DNA from: JAAURB01 sp049647265 | Lineage (GTDB): Bacteria; Cyanobacteriota; Cyanobacteriia; Cyanobacteriales; Microcoleaceae | DNA length: 64,000 nt | Assembly: GCA_049647265.1 (NCBI GenBank) | Contig: JBARXJ010000015.1 | Location: 62,001-126,000 of the forward strand | Reading direction: 5' to 3' | Part shown: piece by piece, positions 26,089 through 34,813 of the stretch | Position numbering within the stretch: position 1 is the stretch's first letter | Layout of the letters: every line of letters starts with the position of its first letter | Position numbers and translations under genes: made by a program | Notes under the pieces: generated by a model | Databases searched by the model: none | What the model saw: the letters and a program-made list of their open reading frames with translations, nothing else | Told to the model about the DNA's origin: nothing

Positions 26089-29000
26089 TTAGAAACGTCG
26101 TCGATATTCTAAGGGCAAGAAGATAAACTGAAAGTAAGTTCCTTGACTAAAATCAGTCTGTACTTTGGCTTTAAGTTGTTGAGACAAAATTTTAACTAAT
26201 CTCAATCCTAGGGTAGATGATTTTTGCCATTCAATATCTTTAGAAATACCAACGCCATTATCAGAAATAACTAATGTTAGCTGTTGATCTTGTTGAGAAA
26301 ACTGTACATGAATCTTGCCAGAATGATTCTGAGGAAAAGCGTGCTTAAACGCATTAGTAATAATTTCATTAATCAATAAACCACAAGGAATGGCTGTTTC
26401 TATATTCAGATAAACCGAATCTACCTCAATAATTGGCTGAATGTCATTGAGATGTTCACTAAAACAAAAAACAATATTATTCATTAACCGATGAATATAT
26501 TCTCCAAATTCAACCTGTCCTAAATCAGGAGATTGATAGAGTTGTTCATGAATCAAAGCCATACTGCGAATCCGATTTTGACTATCGGCAAAAATTTCTA
26601 TGAGTTGTTCATTGTCTAATATATCGGACTGCAAATCTAATAAACTGGAAATAATATGCAGATTATTCTTAACCCGATGATGAATCTCTCGTAATAAAAC
26701 CTCTTTTTCTCGTAACGAAGTTTGTAACTTTTCTTCTACTTTTTTGCGTTCAGTAATATCTTGCTGTACTCCAGTCATTCGTACTGGATTTCCCATAGTA
26801 TCTCGCTCAACCACCTTACCATAATTAGCCATCCATTTCCATTGTCCACAGCGGGTTCGGAGGCGATAATCAAAGGCATAAGCACCAGAATTTTGGGTTA
26901 AATGTTGATTCAAACGTTCCAATACCCAAGGTTTATCTTCTGGATGAATAATCTCTTGCCATTGAGTGATTGAACCCGTAAATTCTTCCTCCCCATACCC
27001 TAACATTTGCAGCGCTTGAGGACTAATATATAATTCCCCACTCGTCAAATTCCAATCCCATAAACCATTTTCGGCTGCTTCTAATGCCAATTGTAACCGT
27101 TCTTGACTGCGACGTAAGGCAGCGGCGGCTTGTTTATCCTGAGTTACATCTTCAGCAATTCCCGCCACGCGATACAGTTCTCCTGAGTCATTATAAATAG
27201 GAAAAGCTCGATCTCGTATCCAACGAATTTCACCATCAGGTCGGATAATTCGGTATTCTATTTCTTGGGGTTGATTAATATTTTGAGTCTTTGTATTAAT
27301 AATAATAGAGCGATCCTCAGGATAAACGGCTTCTAAAAATGCATCCCGAAAAGTATATAATTGCTCGCAAGAACGACCCCAAATTTTTTCATAGGCTGGA
27401 GAAATATACAGAATTTCTTGTGTTTGAGGATCAAGCATCCAAAAAACTTTTTCAATATTCTCTGCCAGTTGACGAAACCGTTGTTCACTAGCGCGTAACG
27501 CAGCCTCAGCTTCGGCATGATCTCGCGCTTCAATGGCTAAAGCAATTAAATGTGCAAAATAAGCGGCAAAATTCTGTTCTTCAATTAACCACTGACGGGG
27601 ACGATCCACTTGTTCTAAACTTAAAATGCCTACCGTTTTACCCTCCGAACAAATCGCTACATCTAACCGTGCTCTTACTCCCAACGGTTTAAGATGGGAA
27701 ACATATAAATCTTGCAGATGTGGATCGGTTTCAACATGATCGATAACGATTAAAGGTTGGGTGGCGATCGCGTTAAAATAATTGGGTAAATCAGTTTTTG
27801 ATAGAGTTTGATTCGAGGAATGTTGCCGGGAATGAAGTTGATATAAGTTCGCACAACGTAATCCACTCTGGTTGTCATTGTAGAACCAAATACTCACTCG
27901 ATCGATATCTAATAAATGAGCAATCATCATGGTGAGTTTTTTGAGAGCCACTATCAGATCTCCGGCTTGCAATTCAGTTGATTTTGATAACTCCATCATC
28001 ACGATTTGTTGCATCTGCAAGCGATTTTCATACAAATCCCGTTCTGTTTCTCCTCGCTTGCGTTGAGTCAGATCGCAACCGGCTAACAGTAAGCAAGGTT
28101 GATGATCGACTTCGATAACGGTGCCAAACATCTCGACATCAATTACCTCTGCTGATTGGGCTCGCATTTGGGTTTCGTAATGAGCAACTGATCCTCGGGA
28201 TCGGAGTTGTTCGATCAGTTGGTTGCGATCTTGAGGATCAACCCAGACATCCAAATCCTGGCTGGTATAACCAATCGCCTGTTCTCGACTGTATCCCAGA
28301 AAATCAGTAAACGCTTCATTCACATCTAAAATATAATCATCTGCAATCCGCAAAATGCACATCGCAACCGGGGAATAGCGAAACACAGTCGCAAACTTTT
28401 GATTTGAGGCATTAAGCTGTTGGGTCCGTTCTTGGACATCTGATTCTAATACTTGCTGAGTCTGCTTCACTTGTTGAATCATCTGATTAAAGCAGTCACC
28501 TAAGCGATTGAGTTCTTTAATTCCCATCGGTTTAAACGGGGGTAGGGGTTGATCTGCAATCATGGCATCAGCAGCCAGAGATAAACGGTGTAGCGGCGCA
28601 GAAATCCAACGTGCTGTTAATAGTGCTAAAGTCGCGATCAACCCCAGGGTGATGCCACAGAGAAAGATTGTCAGTTTAGTCTGTTCCTGGAAAGTGTCGG
28701 TAAAGTCTGTGATGGGAATGACGACCATTACAAACCAGTCAAGGCCATAGGAATCATTGAAGGGTAGAATATGCAGAAGTTGTTGTTTTCCTTCAAACTC
28801 AAACTGGGAATAGTAAATGTGATTAATCTCTTCTATTGAACTGAGTTTTTGATTTAAATGAGCGATCGCAACATCTGAAATTGAGGGGATAGTATCAGAG
28901 TCATGGGTTGAAGGCGCGATCGCAGTGCCGGATCGATCTAAAATAAAAGCTTTAACAGAAGGAGTCCGTTGTAAATTTTGTAGAAATTGACTCAGTTGAG

Positions 29001-29565
29001 ACAGTTTAACTTCGATTCCCATCACCCCAAGAAATTCATCATCTGCGTTGAATAGCGGAGTCAGCGCATTCATCGTTGGCGTGGCAGTCTTGATATCTTG
29101 ATTAATCACATTCCAAGTGGGTTGAGAGGGGAGTTGAGTTGGCTTGCGGGAATGGGAGTATTGTAGATTCGGGGAGAAGTGAGCGGGTTGATTAACTTGA
29201 ATGTAATCCCCATTGGGATTTTGAAAGAAGATCTGATTAATCTGGTTTTGGGTTTGCAGTAGATACCGAAAATCTTGTTGTAACCCTTCGACATTGGTTA
29301 AATCGAGCGTACCACTTTTAACCGCTGAGGCTTTGATTTGTAGTAATTGGTGGGGTTGATTTAAATAGGTTGTGAGATGATGTTCAATTTCATGACTCAC
29401 AGACAGGCTTAACTGTTGTGCCATTTTTTCGATGGCTTTTTGTCCATGGCGAAATGACAACCACCCTACCATACCGACTGCGGCGAATAGTTGAATACCG
29501 AAAACGAACATCAGAATCCAACGCAGAGAAAGTTGAGTAGAGTTGAGATTAAGTTTAACAGCCAT
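26089..29565 (-). CDS. Large sensor kinase: Cache-HAMP-PAS-GAF-PAS-PAS-HisKA_2-HATPase
   Basis: 1158 residues from ATG at 29565; an in-frame ATG at 29610 would add 15 residues. I prefer 29565 because it gives an N-terminus of the same length as the paralogue at 19181-21922. Order: membrane helix, Cache sensor domain, second helix (near 300-320), HAMP, PAS (SPVAMCILRIADDYILDVNEAF), GAF (DIDRVSIWFYND), two more PAS domains with PAC segments (EYRIIRPDGEIRWI, YRLRTRCGQWKWMANYG), then HisKA_2 with His962 in REIHHRVKNNLHIISSLLDL and a HATPase domain. HisKA_2 kinases often work without a fused regulator. The last 200 residues are closely similar to those of the protein at 29783-30994. Confidence 0.9.
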   Translation of the reverse strand: MAVKLNLNSTQLSLRWILMFVFGIQLFAAVGMVGWLSFRHGQKAIEKMAQQLSLSVSHEIEHHLTTYLNQPHQLLQIKASAVKSGTLDLTNVEGLQQDFRYLLQTQNQINQIFFQNPNGDYIQVNQPAHFSPNLQYSHSRKPTQLPSQPTWNVINQDIKTATPTMNALTPLFNADDEFLGVMGIEVKLSQLSQFLQNLQRTPSVKAFILDRSGTAIAPSTHDSDTIPSISDVAIAHLNQKLSSIEEINHIYYSQFEFEGKQQLLHILPFNDSYGLDWFVMVVIPITDFTDTFQEQTKLTIFLCGITLGLIATLALLTARWISAPLHRLSLAADAMIADQPLPPFKPMGIKELNRLGDCFNQMIQQVKQTQQVLESDVQERTQQLNASNQKFATVFRYSPVAMCILRIADDYILDVNEAFTDFLGYSREQAIGYTSQDLDVWVDPQDRNQLIEQLRSRGSVAHYETQMRAQSAEVIDVEMFGTVIEVDHQPCLLLAGCDLTQRKRGETERDLYENRLQMQQIVMMELSKSTELQAGDLIVALKKLTMMIAHLLDIDRVSIWFYNDNQSGLRCANLYQLHSRQHSSNQTLSKTDLPNYFNAIATQPLIVIDHVETDPHLQDLYVSHLKPLGVRARLDVAICSEGKTVGILSLEQVDRPRQWLIEEQNFAAYFAHLIALAIEARDHAEAEAALRASEQRFRQLAENIEKVFWMLDPQTQEILYISPAYEKIWGRSCEQLYTFRDAFLEAVYPEDRSIIINTKTQNINQPQEIEYRIIRPDGEIRWIRDRAFPIYNDSGELYRVAGIAEDVTQDKQAAAALRRSQERLQLALEAAENGLWDWNLTSGELYISPQALQMLGYGEEEFTGSITQWQEIIHPEDKPWVLERLNQHLTQNSGAYAFDYRLRTRCGQWKWMANYGKVVERDTMGNPVRMTGVQQDITERKKVEEKLQTSLREKEVLLREIHHRVKNNLHIISSLLDLQSDILDNEQLIEIFADSQNRIRSMALIHEQLYQSPDLGQVEFGEYIHRLMNNIVFCFSEHLNDIQPIIEVDSVYLNIETAIPCGLLINEIITNAFKHAFPQNHSGKIHVQFSQQDQQLTLVISDNGVGISKDIEWQKSSTLGLRLVKILSQQLKAKVQTDFSQGTYFQFIFLPLEYRRRF

Positions 29566-29782
29566 GATGCGATCAATTAGTAAAATGTCTTCAAGGGGGT
29601 TTGGCTTCATCCCAGACAGTTGTTAAGGATGTCATGATAGGTTACCTTCACCGCATTGTGGCGCGCGTGTCGCACCTCAACGACTGTAAGTTCGATGTAG
29701 CATTGACAGTTTGCTTTTAGCAGTTAACCTTGTTGATTGAGTGCCGTGACTGTGAACTGCTCTATCTATACAAAACTATTCC

Positions 29783-30994
29783 CTAAAAGCGAGATTTATA
29801 TTTCAATGGCGTGAAGGTGAGTTTAACGGTTGTTCCTGAATTGGCTTCAAAATCAATCGTGGCGTTTAATTGTCGAGCTAAAATTTTAACTAATCTTAAA
29901 CCTAAGCGATCGCCTCGATTCGGGTCTATCTTAGGATTAATGCCAACACCATTATCTGAAATAATTAAATTTAAGATATCTTGATCATCTTGATAGAAAT
30001 GAATTTCTACTATACCGGGTTGATTGTGGGGAAAAGCGTGTTTAAACGCATTTGTTACCAGTTCGTTTACCACTAATCCACAGGGAATTGCCGTTTCTAA
30101 GTTCAGTTGAATCGGATTAACTTGAATCACGGGTGTAATTTGATCCAGTTGCTGATCAAATGTAAAACAGAGATGCTTAACCAGTTGATTAATATATTGA
30201 TCGAATTGAACCTGTGCTAAATTTTGAGATTGATAGAGATGTTCATGAATCAAAGCCATACTTTGAATCCGGTTTTGACTATCCGCTAATAAATTTAACA
30301 GTTTAGTGTCTTTAATCGTTGCGGCTTGGAAGTCTAACAAGCTTGAAATGATCTGTAAGTTATTTTTAACGCGATGATGAATTTCTTTTAGTAATATTTC
30401 TTTTTCTTGTAAGGAGGCTTTAAGTTTTGTTTCAATTTGATTTCGTTCTTGAATTTCTTGTTGCAGCTTCGTATTAATTTGAGTTAATTCTAGCGTTCTA
30501 TCCGTAACGGTTTGTTCTAATGATGTGGTTAATTTTTTGAGCGCTTGATTTTTTTCTTCTAAAACTTGACTGCTAGTATAACGTTTCAGTGCTTCTTTGA
30601 CCGTTAAAATTAAATCGACCGTCTCCCAAGGTTTACTTAAATAGCGGTATAAATTCGCTGAATTGACAGCATTTCCCACAGCGGTTGCATTCGCTTGCCC
30701 AGTTAACATCACAGTTAAAATTCGAGGATAATTTTGATGGATTTGAATCAGTAATTCATCCCCTTTCATCCCCGGCATAATTTGATCAACAATCACCAAA
30801 GCGACTTCAATTCCCTGCTCTTGTAAATCTGCAATAATATTTAATGCGGTTTCCCCATCATTTGCTTCTTCAATCAGACACTGTGAGCGAAACTGACGTT
30901 TGAGTTGTTCGGATAAGCTGGCTAAAATAATCGGTTCATCATCTACACATAAAATTGCTAGATTCAATTCAGCTTCTGAGCCGTTGACTATCAT
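29783..30994 (-). CDS. Response regulator fused to a HisKA_2 histidine kinase
   Basis: 403 residues: receiver domain (about 12-130, Asp70 in VIVDQIMPGMKGDE), a long coiled coil (about 140-195, NQALKKLTTSLEQTVTDRTL), HisKA_2 with the His of KEIHHRVKNNLQIISSLLDF, and HATPase (VVNELVTNAFKHAF, DNGVGI, DRLGLRLVKIL). It has no membrane segment. The C-terminal half is clearly paralogous to that of the downstream 1158-residue kinase, including the shared IPCGLxxNE and NAFKHAFP blocks. It may receive a phosphate from one kinase and signal through its own, though no DNA-binding domain is present. The two genes are separated by about 220 bases including a small GCGCGC-rich spacer. Confidence 0.92.
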   Translation of the reverse strand: MIVNGSEAELNLAILCVDDEPIILASLSEQLKRQFRSQCLIEEANDGETALNIIADLQEQGIEVALVIVDQIMPGMKGDELLIQIHQNYPRILTVMLTGQANATAVGNAVNSANLYRYLSKPWETVDLILTVKEALKRYTSSQVLEEKNQALKKLTTSLEQTVTDRTLELTQINTKLQQEIQERNQIETKLKASLQEKEILLKEIHHRVKNNLQIISSLLDFQAATIKDTKLLNLLADSQNRIQSMALIHEHLYQSQNLAQVQFDQYINQLVKHLCFTFDQQLDQITPVIQVNPIQLNLETAIPCGLVVNELVTNAFKHAFPHNQPGIVEIHFYQDDQDILNLIISDNGVGINPKIDPNRGDRLGLRLVKILARQLNATIDFEANSGTTVKLTFTPLKYKSRF

Positions 30995-31161
30995 GGCTAA
31001 GGACTTTTAAAGTAAGTTCAGTATTAAAATTAAATGTTAATCAAATATTTGTATTTTTTCTATTGCTCGGTTCGCTCATCGTTGAACAAGTTATTTTACA
31101 ATACACAGATTGAGCGCTCAATCCTGATTCATTCTATATTTTCCTTCTCTCATGACTAATA

Positions 31162-31183
31162 GCGCTGCATCCGTGCGCAGCGC
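31162..31183. terminator. Hairpin downstream of the AlgD-like gene
   Basis: GCGCTGC (31162-31168) and GCAGCGC (31177-31183) form a 7-bp stem with an 8-base loop. It lies about 75 bases past the stop of the minus-strand AlgD-like gene. There is no T-run after it, so it is only a possible terminator. Confidence 0.35.
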
Positions 31184-31256
31184 CGACAATCAGCCTTAGC
31201 TCCTCAAACACGCTCTTTAGGGCTAGTTTTAATGTAGCTTAAGGTCAGTCAATTAC

Positions 31257-32624
31257 TTAAGCTAAAGCGCTTTCATTTGACCAAGTTTTAATTTGAGGTG
31301 ATACAGAAGGCGGCTTAGGTGTTGCTAAGTTTTGTACCAGTAACTCAGAAGACTCCTCGAGTCTCACCAGATTAATCACGGGTAAACTCAACGGTGCATT
31401 GGCTGCAACGGCTCGAAATTCTGGCCGATTTTGGGTAATGACAACGGTTTCACTGTCTTGTAATGCTTCTTCTAGAGAATTCTTGAAAATTTGTTCTGCT
31501 TGAGGAAGATAGCGCTTCAAATAAGCTTGAGTTTCTGGGTTGACTTGATGGAGTTGAACATCAGGGTCATAAACCGTTAATTCAAATCCTTCCTGCCACA
31601 ACTTTTGAATTAAAGGAATCACGGAAGACTCATAAACATCGCCAGAATAGGGTTTGAAACTCACGCCTAAAATGGCAATTCGCCTCACTCCTAAAGCGTA
31701 AATTTTTGTATGGGTCGCGTCAACATGAAATTGATTACTGGGTAAAATTGAATCTAAAATCGGTAGTTTAATCCCTAAACGGCTGGCATAGCAATTAATC
31801 GCCCGTAAATCTCGCAATAAAGACGCACCGCCAAACGCAAATCCCGGTTGAAGATACGCACCGGATGTATTTAAGCGAGTATCGCTACAAATCAAATCCA
31901 TAATTGTATGACTATCAATGGCGAGAGAATCACACAACCGCCCAATTTCATTGGCAAATCCCACTTTTAAGGCATGAAACGTGGTGTTAACCATTTTAAT
32001 CAGTTCTGCTTCTTCGAGGGAAATCCGATAAATCGGGGCCTCAATATCTTGATACAGGGAGGCAACAATATCACCGCAGCGACTGTGGAGTTCACCAATA
32101 ATAGTATAGGGGGGTTGATGAAAGTCTGCGATCGCGCTAGATTTACGAATGAATTCTGGATTAATCACAAAGCCGAAATCCTGGCCAACTCGCCGACCGG
32201 AATGACTTTCGAGTAGGGGTAAGAGTATATTGCGGCTAATGCCGGGGAATACTCCGCTACGAACAATCACCACATGATAGGCTTCTGTTGATTTTAACCC
32301 GAATCCAATCTGGGCAACAATTTCTTTAATGCTACCCAATTCTGGAGACCCATCCGGGGCGTTAGGGGGATGGGTACAAATTAAGGAGACATCCGCCCAA
32401 GCAACATATTGGCTGGCGCTAGAGACTGCCCTCAGTTTATGATCGACTAAACCTTTGCGAAGTTGTTGAGACAGTCCTGGTTCTTTTATCCAGCTTTGGC
32501 CTTGGTTAAATGCCTTGATTCGGTTTGAGTCAGTATCAATCCCAATTACTTCATGGCCCAGTTGGCTTAAGCCGACTGCTGTAGTAACACCAACATGATT
32601 TAAACCCCAAACTAAAACTCTCAT
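31257..32624 (-). CDS. GDP-mannose 6-dehydrogenase-like (AlgD/Ugd family) protein with altered active site
   Basis: 455 residues from ATG at 32624; an AAAGGA nine bases upstream decides this start over a longer frame to 32750. It follows AlgD closely in length and blocks: a Rossmann domain, NPEFIRKSSAIADF, HALKVGFANEIG, PGFAFGG, and a C-terminal nucleotide-sugar domain (ILGVSFKPYSGDVYES). Family members oxidise GDP-mannose or UDP-glucose to the uronic acid for polysaccharide synthesis. Here the key catalytic Cys is replaced by Ser268 (GGASLLRD where GGSCLPKD is usual), the middle Gly of the NAD motif is Asn9 (GLNHVG, usually GLGYVG), and STVLPGT is SGVFPGI. Either it is a non-oxidising paralogue (a regulator or an enzyme with another reaction) or it is an enzyme with lowered activity. 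The gene is divergent from the PRK-like gene. Confidence 0.85.
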   Translation of the reverse strand: MRVLVWGLNHVGVTTAVGLSQLGHEVIGIDTDSNRIKAFNQGQSWIKEPGLSQQLRKGLVDHKLRAVSSASQYVAWADVSLICTHPPNAPDGSPELGSIKEIVAQIGFGLKSTEAYHVVIVRSGVFPGISRNILLPLLESHSGRRVGQDFGFVINPEFIRKSSAIADFHQPPYTIIGELHSRCGDIVASLYQDIEAPIYRISLEEAELIKMVNTTFHALKVGFANEIGRLCDSLAIDSHTIMDLICSDTRLNTSGAYLQPGFAFGGASLLRDLRAINCYASRLGIKLPILDSILPSNQFHVDATHTKIYALGVRRIAILGVSFKPYSGDVYESSVIPLIQKLWQEGFELTVYDPDVQLHQVNPETQAYLKRYLPQAEQIFKNSLEEALQDSETVVITQNRPEFRAVAANAPLSLPVINLVRLEESSELLVQNLATPKPPSVSPQIKTWSNESALA

Positions 32625-33325
32625 TGATAATTTCCTTTGTAATGCATGCTCGAATCGATGGTTGAATGAGTGTATCCAGGTTTCTATAGAAGTCAGGGTG
32701 TGATTAATTTTTTGAGTGTTTAGATATCTGTGAATCATCGTTAAATACACCCCGATTTTTTAGATCTTCAAGGGCAAAGTACTACGTTAATTGATTGAAA
32801 CTCCTCAGTTTTACAAGAGTCATTAATGGAGACTTGCCCAAAAAGTGAATCACTCCAAAGATAGATTTTATGGGAGTTTGATTGTAATATAACGATTTTA
32901 AATTATTGATCGCAAGGGGTTTCAGGACTTTTGATGAACTCTTTACAAAAAAATTTACATAAGCAATACTTTTTTTTAAAGATTTGATAAATTTTTAGAC
33001 TTTATAAGAAGTAGTATAAATTTCTATATCAATAACTTTTCAACAATTGATAGACGACTTATTTTATCACTATTATGAATCAGTCCTGAGCTATCTCAAA
33101 GTTAATAAAAAGCTGAAAATGACTTCCTGAATCACTGATTTATTTTGAGTTGTGAGATTCTCAAGCACTTCAAGTCAATTGCCCTGGACTTCCAATCAAA
33201 AATCCCTGACTATCCCTTGTGGCAGATAGCAATTCACCCTAAAATGACGAAATCACAGCAGCAACTGGCGCTTGCATCCGGAAGACCTGTGACTAAACAC
33301 AATACTGTCGTCTCAAGGGGAACAG
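32625..33325. other. Long AT-rich divergent promoter region
   Basis: About 700 bases between the AlgD-like gene and the PRK-like gene. It is very AT-rich around 32940-33120. A short frame (33145-33366) overlaps the PRK-like start but has no supporting site. I see no RNA gene. Confidence 0.4.
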
Positions 33326-34258
33326 ATGAGTCATCGACCAATCATTCTAGGGATTGTGGGGGATAGTGCAGCGGGGAAAACCACCCTGACGCGAGGAATT
33401 GCTCAAGTTTTGGGGACTGAAAATGTTACAGTCATTTGTACAGATGATTATCACCGCTATGACCGCACACAAAGGGCAGAACTGGGCATTACAGCCCTAA
33501 ACCCGGATTGTAACTACCTGGATATTATGCAGCAACATCTGACGCTGCTACGAACCGGACAACCTATCCTTAAACCGATTTATAACCACGATACAGGTCA
33601 GTTTGACCCGCCTGAATATATCAAGCCCAGTCGTTTTGTGATTGTGGAAGGATTGCTCGGTTATTCGACGCGCGGGGCGCTGGATTGCTATGATGTCAAA
33701 GTCTATCTTGCGCCTCCAGAAGTATTACGGACTCAGTGGAAGGTAAAACGGGATACCTTGAAGCGGGGATATACTGAAGAACAGGTAATAAAAGCTTTAG
33801 AAAAACGCGAACCGGACTCTGAACAATTTATTCGTCCGCAACGAAAATGGGCTGATGTGATTGTCACATTTTATCGGCCGGAAAATGAAGAAAATACATC
33901 GAATTTAAATGTCAAATTAATCCTGCGTCCGACTATTCCCCATCCTGATTTTACTGAAATTTTGGGAGATGAAAGTCATCAATCATTTGAGGCTGTGCGT
34001 TTAGGATTAACTCGAGACATGGGTAAACCTGTTGATGTATTAGAAATTGATAGTCATGCCACTTTACAACAGGTGAATGACTTAGAAAAAATGTTATGTA
34101 TTGAAATTCCCCACTTAAAAACATTTTGTAGTACAGAAGGCAATACTGAACTCGGAAAGTTAGTGGGAACGACAGGGGAAATATTACAAAGTTATCCTTT
34201 AGCTTTGACTCAATTATTGATTGCTTATCATATGAATAAAGCGATTAAGTTAATTTAG
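33326..34258 (+). CDS. Phosphoribulokinase/uridine kinase-family protein, PRK paralogue
   Basis: 310 residues, slightly shorter than the Calvin-cycle enzyme (about 330). It has the P-loop GDSAAGKTT at 12-20, VICTDDYHRYDR, LKPIYNHDTGQFDPPE and VIVEGLLGY, all as in phosphoribulokinase. However, the first regulatory Cys of cyanobacterial PRK, inside the P-loop (GDSGCGKS), is Ala16 here; the second (VIC, Cys38) remains. Disulfide control and GAPDH-CP12 binding in the usual way are therefore unlikely. It may be a second phosphoribulokinase, or a kinase for another substrate. ATG at 33326 has an AGGGGAACAG site in front, which supports the start. A hairpin follows about 20 bases after the stop. Confidence 0.82.
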   Translation: MSHRPIILGIVGDSAAGKTTLTRGIAQVLGTENVTVICTDDYHRYDRTQRAELGITALNPDCNYLDIMQQHLTLLRTGQPILKPIYNHDTGQFDPPEYIKPSRFVIVEGLLGYSTRGALDCYDVKVYLAPPEVLRTQWKVKRDTLKRGYTEEQVIKALEKREPDSEQFIRPQRKWADVIVTFYRPENEENTSNLNVKLILRPTIPHPDFTEILGDESHQSFEAVRLGLTRDMGKPVDVLEIDSHATLQQVNDLEKMLCIEIPHLKTFCSTEGNTELGKLVGTTGEILQSYPLALTQLLIAYHMNKAIKLI

Positions 34259-34278
34259 TAGAGAAGACTGAATCGATG

Positions 34279-34319
34279 TCAGAAGCTAGAAACCGACTCT
34301 TATCATACCTAGCTTCTGA
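34279..34319. terminator. 11-bp inverted repeat between convergent genes
   Basis: TCAGAAGCTAG (34279-34289) and CTAGCTTCTGA (34309-34319) are perfect inverted repeats with a 19-base loop. It lies between the end of the PRK-like gene and the end of the small membrane protein gene, so it may terminate both. There is no T-run, which lowers confidence. Confidence 0.55.
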
Positions 34320-34326
34320 AGCCGAG

Positions 34327-34482
34327 TTAAAAATATTGTAATCCTAACATCATCATCGAATCAACTGGGGCGGGTATCATTTCACCCCGAAAATCAAGTA
34401 TAGAGACTAAGATTAAGTAGGCTAGCGCTAAAACTACAGAAATAATTCCTGTGAGGTAAGCAATGAATTTTGAACGTTCCAT
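34327..34482 (-). CDS. Small one-helix membrane protein, 51 residues
   Basis: Reading on the minus strand from ATG at 34482 to TAA at 34327 gives MERSKFIAYLTGIISVVLAL, then AYLILVSILDFRGEMIPAPV and DSMMMLGLQYF. A basic start, one membrane helix (about 6-28) and a short acidic end make it a typical thylakoid-type small protein. The stretch LDFRGEMIPAPV looks like a conserved cyanobacterial signature that I half recognise, but I cannot name the family. It is too short for a usual ORF cutoff. The ribosome binding site is weak. It lies between two convergent hairpins, which supports it being a real transcription unit. Confidence 0.68.
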   Translation of the reverse strand: MERSKFIAYLTGIISVVLALAYLILVSILDFRGEMIPAPVDSMMMLGLQYF

Positions 34483-34574
34483 TTTATTGTAAAGATCAAG
34501 ATTACTATTTATTTCACTGTATCATATCTAGCAATATAATCTGAGTTGTAAAAAAAATTCTTGTCAAAGGTATA

Positions 34575-34623
34575 CTTCTTCCAGCTATGGCTACGCCTAT
34601 GGCAATAGGGGAAGTTTTTTTTT
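34575..34623 (+). terminator. Hairpin followed by nine T's
   Basis: CTTCC ... GGAAG with an inner CTAT/ATAG stem and GGC-TAC-GCC tip, followed by TTTTTTTTT. It has the form of a rho-independent terminator on the plus strand, yet the last plus-strand gene ends 320 bases earlier. The tip matches the GGCGTAGCC-type palindromes found at 41012 and elsewhere, so it may be a repeat. The rest of 34483-34813 shows nothing. Confidence 0.5.
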
Positions 34624-34813
34624 AGCCCATCAATCGGTTTTTATACTTTTCACGCATCATAAATAAATTGCTATATATTGTTGAAACCAACAGTGAGTTA
34701 AACTGAGTGCTTGATTAATCGGGTTTCAATTTTACAAATGTAACCTATCCTACAACTGATTTATAACTATTTATTATTACAGAAGCTAGGGTTTAATGAC
34801 AATTAGATTTGTC

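Noticed and set aside
19181..31000. Chemotaxis or phytochrome system
   Set aside because: No CheA/CheW/MCP domains and no bilin-binding Cys context in the GAF domain are visible.
32625..32750. 42-residue N-terminal extension of the AlgD-like protein
   Set aside because: The internal ATG at 32624 has a good AAAGGA site and gives the family N-terminus; the extension has none.
33145..33366. 73-codon frame before the PRK-like gene
   Set aside because: It overlaps the PRK-like start in another frame, has no ribosome binding site and no recognisable domain.
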